Shown piece by piece: positions 58,111 to 64,000 of a DNA stretch of 64,000 nucleotides. The notes beneath the pieces are model-generated. The model saw nothing but the letters and a program-made list of their open reading frames with translations. It was not told where the DNA came from and searched no databases. Location of the stretch: NCBI RefSeq assembly GCF_026212465.1, contig NC_080057.1, positions 21,844,147 to 21,908,146 on the forward strand. Reading direction: 5' to 3'. Source of the DNA: Amaranthus tricolor (lineage: Eukaryota > Streptophyta > Magnoliopsida > Caryophyllales > Amaranthaceae). Each line of letters opens with the position of its first letter. Position 1 is the stretch's first letter. The translations under genes were made by a program, and so were the position numbers.

Positions 58111-61100
58111 TCATTTAAAAATAAACAGGTCCTTCTCTGATGATATCATCCTCTTGGCTGCAGCACTTCCAACGATTCGCTCAAGCTGAGAGAACAAAAA
58201 TCATGTAGATTCAAATTAGCATGTCAAAATACTATCACTCACGAATCTAAGCTTAACACTTTACTAAGCATGTAAGCATCAGTCTGCCTCTAAAATTATT
58301 AGCTATTTAGAACCTTTTTGTATTGTAAAGTAGGATTTACAAAAGTATTAGTTATCACTCATGAATCAAAGCTCTCCCCTCGTTGTTTTCACCGTCAACA
58401 TTCGAACAACAACCCATTACCACAATGCTATTAGGTGGCTCCCACCTAGGGTGGGGTTGGGGGGTTTTGGATGTCCGCACCCTCACCCTCTATTGCATCT
58501 TTTCAGTAAACTAGTAATTTAGTGAAAAAAAAAGGTGCAGTATATAACGATCTAAAGAATAAAGATGGTTCAACATTTCACAATAACTATCACAAATATA
58601 TTATTGGATGGCACACAAGTTATGACAGGGTGCAACAAATTTAACATTGAAAAAGAGCTTACCCGTAGCTGATCAAATCGCGAAAAGAGCACAGTAGAAG
58701 TCATGTTATGAGACCCATCAAGCATATTAAGAACCTGAAATAAATACGCCGTAGATACCATGAGAAGGGCATCTTTTTCTTTGAGGATTTGTGTCTGGGG
58801 CGAAGGGACAATAAAGCACCATTTATTAAGAAAAAAACATGTAATTGTGAATTACTAACCTCAGGATAAAATTCCTTCCTCTCTGGAAGAGAATAAATGA
58901 TTAAATTCTGGATGCCTCGAATCTAAAATTGAAGAGAGAGATTAAGAAATTATAATCAAGAGGAAAAAATTTCTTTTGGAGCATGCTTGGATTGAGTGTA
59001 AATATTTAAGGGGAAATAAAGTCAAACTAATGAAATGAAAGCAAATAGAGATGGATTTAAAGTAGTTGAGATAGTTGTGAAGAAGGTAAAATGAGCATTA
59101 AATAAAAATAATGAAGGAAAAAGAAGATGATTTCCCTTATTAAGGAAGGTAATACATTCCCCCCACCCTCCCCTAGGATAAATATTTACCCCACAAAATT
59201 GAGAGCTCCCTTCATTTTTCATTACTTTGCATAGATTCTTCCACCTCTACAACAATCAAATTTCACTAAATTCTTATTTATCAACTTCGTTTTCTTCCTT
59301 TGACTTTTTCTCACCCTTTAAATATTTACACCCAATCCAAGCATGCCTTTATTGGAAAAAGTGATTTCATTGTACTCAAAACAAAGTAGCTATATAGTAA
59401 ATAGACATGCAGTTTACAACAATAAGAATTTGAATAAGCCTTTAAATAGCATTGCACCAATTTATGCGGTGAGAATGGTTGTTATTTTAGTGTATTGTGA
59501 AAACTATGGTATTAATTCTTTGGTTACAAATTGCAATAGACTATAGTAAAATGACTCATTAAAACATGTATGATTTCTATCAAAGGTCAAATCGAAACAA
59601 CCTCTTAGTTATTAAGAGGGTAACATTGCATCAATCTAGCCCCCTTAACTCTGCTTATAGGTGCAAAGCACTTAGTGGCATCTCACTCAAATTTCAACAA
59701 GAAACAAAAAACTACCTTGTAACGGTGATAGAAGTGTGCTCTCTCTGTGTAAAGCATTATTTTTCGTTGTCCCTCATTAAACCAATTTCTTGCCCGTGAA
59801 ATGTCACTTTGCTTTGTATACCTGTTCACCATGAAAATATAAAAAATTCTTGACATATTATATTGCAAACACAAGAAAAATGACAACACAAAGTCTAAAC
59901 AAAAATTTACTCGCTCAGCAGGCAGAAAGAAGCATTTTGTGACTTCAGGAAATTGCGGATGCGGACAAATTCAAAGTAAGATGATATAAATAACATTATT
60001 CCTCCCTGCACACCATTTTGGCCATAGAATATTGTAAGTTCACTGTAGTTACAAGAAGAAAACACAAGTTTGACCAAAGGAACCCTGAAACATAAGAAAA
60101 TCATTTTACCTGAATGGAATCTTTTATCTTTGGAAATACCTGCAATAAGAAGATGAAGCTATTAAAAAATAGATACCATAAAGACGCAGGTGTTGTACCA
60201 AAAAAAAATATTTATATTAGAAATTTTAACCAGCAATATTTCAATTTCAGTTCATGCTAGAGGCCCTTGTACATCAACATTCAGACATGGAAAGATTCAT
60301 TCAATGCAAACAGATTTGCAGAAGGCAAATCTTGAAGTAGAAACTGCATCTATTTCCCCTTAATCACTGTTCAAAGAATGTCATGGATCCACAATCTTCT
60401 AACAGCGATCAAGAGTCGATGAAACAACCTCTTTATTTTTTTAAGGGCAAGGCTACGCAAATCTGGCCTCTAAACCTCACCTAGGTGGTAGCCCCCTTAA
60501 AGACATTGAGGTAATTAAATATTTTTGTAGTACATCTTCACTTAAGTAGACGACATAGGCCTCTTTTACTAGATTTCAAGCCAATCATATGTGTACTTGT
60601 ACAAAATCATACACAATTCGATTAACCCCTGTTTTTTCTAGTCACAAGTTCACAATCAGAATTAATACAAAAAAACTAGACCCATTTCAATTCCTAAAGA
60701 AATACTAAGAGCGCATCTGGTACACAGTGTCAAAAAATGATAATTGAAATGAAATAATTACATATTATGATGTTAAAATTCATGTTCATATTTGTCCAAT
60801 CCAAAGATTTCTTTTCCTTTGAAAAAATTAGTTTCAGTCTACTACCTTTTGAAAGGGAGGTATTGGGTAGTAATAAAAATTTGTGAAAAAGTACATGTTT
60901 GAGAATATCATGCTACTTTTATGAAAATTTACACAAAAGTATTTTCTATTACCATTACCATTTATCAATATTTAAGACATGCAATTAAACGAATTGTAAA
61001 AGCACATTCAAAGCGACCAAGCAACAATTACTCAAAAAAGAATATAAATAGCTGCGAAGCTAAATTTGTTAGATTTTTGGTCCACGTAATTCAAGCTGGT

Positions 61101-62058
61101 CACTCCCGTTTTTTTCCTGTGAATAGCTGCTAAAGAATAAGAAAGGAGAAGCCAATTACGTGACACTATAACTTCTGTGATTTAGCATCTTTGTTTTTGT
61201 GAATCAAGCTATTACTACTTACCACGGTGTCAAGCATTGAAGAGAAATGTTGTCCAGTTAGTCATTATTGATTAGTAGATATCCCTAGAGATGGAATCCA
61301 TAACCGAATCAAGACTGAACAAGCATATCATTCATTCACTGGCTCATATATTTAGTGATACGAGTCAAATTTCTGTTCCCTAAACATTGAGCCATAGACA
61401 TTACATAAGCAAGATGATGTTTAAATCATCAAGACTGCTTTCTTAGGATTTTCATCAAGATTCAAAAGCAACACTTGAAGGAACAACCACCATCATGCAC
61501 TACAGGTCCTCGTCAATAATATATATCTCAAAGGTAAGTCAAGACATAAGTATTAAAGAGAAGTTTTTTTAAATAAACTTAGATAATATCATTTAAAGGT
61601 ATTGTACTACTAGTAGTACAATAAAAAGAACTCTGAAGTCTGAACCACCTCTATTTAAGCCAAAACTTCTCTTGTTATCACCTATTTCAACTGAGTTGTA
61701 CACATCTTTAGTGATATTAAACAATTACCTTCAAAATAAACAATTTTCTCATCCCATTAAACAAGAGAGATGTTTCAATAGAAGTGTAAATAACTCGAAA
61801 GTTGCAACCTTGGCATAACTAGGGAACCCCTTTCATGAACATCTACAAATACAGAAACACTCATTACATGAAGGTACAGCTTCTCTCTTGGATATCCTTG
61901 CTATTATTTCAAAATCTGATATTTGTTCGGTATGATAAAATTATGCATGGCAGCTATGAAAACTAAGCAAACAATTATATCCAAACCTTTTTGACAAAGA
62001 AGTCCAAACGAGTGTCATCAGCTTCAACTATGGAATCAGAATTGAAGCGCTCATAAAC
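58111..62058 (-). CDS. UTP25: UTP25 (digestive organ expansion factor-like), C-terminal exons only
   Basis: Nucleolar protein of the small-subunit processome, needed for 18S rRNA maturation; its fold is that of a DEAD-box helicase that has lost its motor motifs. Seven exons, high to low: 62058-61987 (VYERFNSDS...FFVKK), 60139-60110 (VFPKIKDSIQ), 60005-59911 (SSYFEFVRIRNFLKSQNASF), 59821-59716 (YTKQSDISRARNWFNEG...TERAHFYHRYK), 58922-58860 (IRGIQNLIIYSLPERKEFYPE region), 58734-58663 (VLNMLDGSHNMTSTVLFSRF), 58185-58111 (LERIVGSAAAKRM...FIFK, stop). All junctions are GT-AG and in phase, giving 170 residues. The order matches the UTP25 C-terminal third. The first exon found begins with a normal acceptor, so exons must lie upstream. 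I find none in 62059-64000, so they are beyond the window or lost. Confidence 0.85.
58395..58500 (-). repeat. AU-SINE-like 3' fragment, UTP25 intron
   Basis: On the minus strand: gggtgcggacatccaaaacc, ccccaaccccaccctaggtg, ggagccacctaatagcattg and tgttgttcg. This is a good match to the family's 3' half, in the same orientation as UTP25. Confidence 0.6.
58979..59347. mobile_element. MITE with about 36-bp inverted ends, UTP25 intron
   Basis: The left end agcatgcttggattgagtgt, continuing aaatatttaagg, is mirrored by the right end reversed, ggcatgcttggattgggtgt aaatattta. The element is about 365 bp without coding capacity. Target duplications could not be fixed, so the superfamily is open. Confidence 0.75.
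59550..59690 (+). repeat. AU-SINE-like copy, UTP25 intron
   Basis: The text aaaggtcaaatcgaaacaac, ctcttagttattaagagggt, gcatcaatctagccccctt and gcacttagtggcatctcac is a diverged copy, opposite in orientation to UTP25. Confidence 0.45.
60403..60530 (+). repeat. AU-SINE-like copy, UTP25 large intron
   Basis: The text atcaagagtcgatgaaacaa, cctctttatttttttaaggg, gctacgcaaatctggcct, aaacctcacctaggtggtag and ttaaagacattgaggtaat keeps the family order. Confidence 0.5.
60710..60995. repeat. M1 MITE-like copy e, UTP25 large intron
   Basis: Tips gcatctggtacacag and attaaacgaattg bracket gaggtattgggtagtaataa and ttctattaccattaccattt, the family's internal words. Confidence 0.4.
60996..61986 (-). other. 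Remainder of the 1.85-kb UTP25 intron
   Basis: AT-rich intron. I see no exon, RNA gene or clear transposon end in it. Confidence 0.5.
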
Positions 62059-62214
62059 CTACAAAAGCATGAAAATCTGGACATTTATGAGCTGCCAACA
62101 ATCTAAAATCTAATACAGAAAATGCATGTCAATTGTCATCTACGTGTTTTGAGGACGAAACATACGTAAAACAAAAATTCAAGTCACATGAATACAATCA
62201 AGGAAAAACTATCA

Positions 62215-63335
62215 TATAATACCTTCTGAAAGCGACTTTTTGTCAAAAGCTACCTAGAATAAATTTTTTGCGCCAAAAGCTACCTAAGAACACTTGTTTT
62301 TTTTTTTTTAAATACAATCAACTAACGAAAGACATCTAAATCACTGTTAATTTGACATGTGCCCACCACGTGACTTTCAATTATCGTCTTCAACCTTTAT
62401 AAGCTACCTTCCTCCAAATATTGTTGCAACTTTCCAAAACTCACTCAATTCAAACCATTGACAAGCTCCTCAACAATATAGGCGTCTTCATCCCACCAGA
62501 ATATTAACAAAATAATCATCAAATAACCAATAATTTCTTTGAAAATAACATATTACATAAAAGTAAAGAAACCCAGAAACTGATTTAGCAACGGAAGAAA
62601 AATGACAAGAGAAATTGAACAAAAAAACCCAAAAAGAAATAAAAATTAATAGGCAAAAGATTGAAACTTAACAGCATATTAAGTTGAATATCAGTTACAA
62701 TCACTTCAATAGATTCTTGGCAAGTAGAAGACTTTACAAGTTGATAACCCAACATTGATTAAGAACTAAAACTCCTATTTCTCACCCTATTTATTCACTA
62801 TAATCAAATAACTAAGGGATAAAAAGTGTCTGATAAGGAAATCAAAAGGAAACCAGAAACGTATTGGTGCTAAGTTGTGAAAATAAAGATCAAAATTAAT
62901 AAGGTTTTCAAGTTACGGAAGGGAATAGAAGATGAAGTTTCTTGGTTTGGTGTTCGCTGAGTCAGCCTCATATCAATTCAAGGTAAATAAGAACAATCAA
63001 ACAACACAAAAATAATTTCGATTGTTGGAATGAAGGGAATAGAGGGGGGGGGGGGGGGGGGTGTCGCCAGAGCAAATGATAATAGGACAGGAAAATGGTC
63101 GCCGATAGCGATGGCGGAGTAAGGAAAGGGAGGATGGGACAGGAATGATTGATGATAAAGGTTGAAATGAAGATTAAAAGTCATGTGACTTGAATATGCT
63201 ATACTTAACTGGTAGTCTTCAACAAATAGACAATTTTTACGAAAAAAAAAATTCTTCGAATATTTGCACGTGGTAGACCAACATTTTTTTAATCCGCATG
63301 GTGACCTAGCTTTAAACTTATGCATATGGTAGACA
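62215..63335. mobile_element. Degenerate inverted-repeat element of about 1.1 kb upstream of the UTP25 exons
   Basis: Left-side words ctttttgtcaaaagctacct, a T-run near 62300, cacgtgactttcaattatcg and ttcaacctttataagctacc have inverted partners on the right. Read in reverse, these are ctttttgtctaccatatgca, a T-run near 63241-63250, cacatgacttttaatcttca and ttcaacctttatcatc. The pairing is loose. Between them lies non-coding sequence including the G-run at 63044-63061. A worn Mutator-like non-autonomous element is the best guess. Confidence 0.4.
63044..63061 (+). repeat. Poly-G tract (about 18 nt)
   Basis: An unbroken G-run followed by tgtcgccagagc. It could form a G-quadruplex, and its length is prone to sequencing error. 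The polyproline frame on the minus strand is an artefact of it. Confidence 0.85.
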
Positions 63336-64000
63336 AAAAGTTAAGTTCTTTGTCAAATTAAGTACTCATTTCGAACAGATTTTTGAAAAACGTGCCCAAA
63401 AAGGTGTTGCAACGTTTATTTTTATGAAAAAAATCGGTATGATGGTGATAACGTAAATTTAACAGAAGCCTTAACCTTTTGTTTACCAAGTAGAAAAGTT
63501 ATAAGCTTCAAGTCACCACATGAATAAAAAAACGTTAAGTAGTTACAGATAATTTTCTTAAAATTAATATTCTTCCTATTTCTGATTTTAAAAAATAAAT
63601 CCACATCAAAAAGTCGTTAAACTAAAAAGATAAAAATTAAGGTAAATCTACACTAGCTGAAGGGTTAATAATGTGAAAAGGCCTTCAAAGATCAAATAAC
63701 AAAGAAAACCAAATTTGATAAATATGATGCAGAAAAAGTAGCAGGTTAGTAGTTGATGTAAAGGAGAGTTATTAATGTATATATAAGTAAAAATATTGTA
63801 AAGTATTCAAGGAATAGTGCCTAATGAACACAATCAAAGAATTTACAAACAAAGAATACCCACAATCTAAGAATTTAATGAGTCATTTAATGCACATTAT
63901 ACAATTTGAAACCAAAGAACTACAAAGCTTTTATTCCAATAACGAAAACTCCATTACATTGTCACATGCAACTCGCAATTTAAAGACGCTTTGAGAAATA
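63336..64000. other. AT-rich right edge
   Basis: No exon of UTP25 or of another gene was recognised on either strand; the sequence is AT-rich and of low complexity. It is either more UTP25 intron or upstream spacer. Confidence 0.45.

Noticed and set aside
62978..63325. Proline-rich minus-strand protein
   Set aside because: The polyproline part is the G-run, the rest has no recognisable domain, and it overlaps a worn inverted-repeat element.

Overview
The window looks like nuclear DNA of a flowering plant, most likely a eudicot. It is AT-rich, its genes have many short introns, and it holds plant-only families: a GH35 beta-galactosidase with a SUEL lectin tail, FVE/MSI4, RHD3, a plant mobile domain gene and a FAR1-type Mutator transposase. 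The introns and spacers are full of plant-type MITEs and SINE-like repeats. The dispersed repeats look reminiscent of Caryophyllales to me, but that is only an impression. No prokaryotic, plastid or mitochondrial genes were seen. Exon models were built by hand from splice sites, reading phase and family knowledge.

Layout. (1) 3-299, minus: start of a GRF zinc-finger gene running off the left edge, with a long imperfect hairpin 0.3 kb upstream. (2) 2434-16125, plus: a complete 19-exon beta-galactosidase gene (842 aa) whose intron 11 holds a decayed, 3'-truncated Ty3/gypsy retrotransposon (about 7.13-11.86 kb). (3) About 18.37-26.15 kb: a decayed Mutator-like element (MULE). Its plus strand carries a FAR1-type transposase that reads in one frame, through one stop codon, into an OTU protease domain. 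Its minus strand carries a convergent plant mobile domain (PMD) gene. The arms are ATT/AAT microsatellites plus GC-rich subterminal modules. (4) 27009-31712, plus: an unrecognised 332-aa membrane-anchored, coiled-coil-like protein, flanked by two copies of one hAT-type MITE with 8-bp target duplications. (5) 34034-43508, plus: FVE/MSI4, 15 exons, 474 aa. (6) 47264-56499, plus: RHD3-family ER-shaping GTPase, 23 exons, 808 aa. (7) 58111-62058, minus: the last seven exons found of UTP25 (170 residues); the 5' part is off the right edge or missing.

The host genes do unrelated housekeeping or developmental jobs: cell-wall galactan trimming, chromatin control of flowering, ER tubule fusion and rRNA processing. 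All models for the complete genes keep frame across every junction, so the repeats in their introns have not broken the coding parts. The most unusual content is the MULE, which joins transposase, OTU and PMD modules in one element. Second is the presence of three inferred GC-AG introns in FVE and RHD3.
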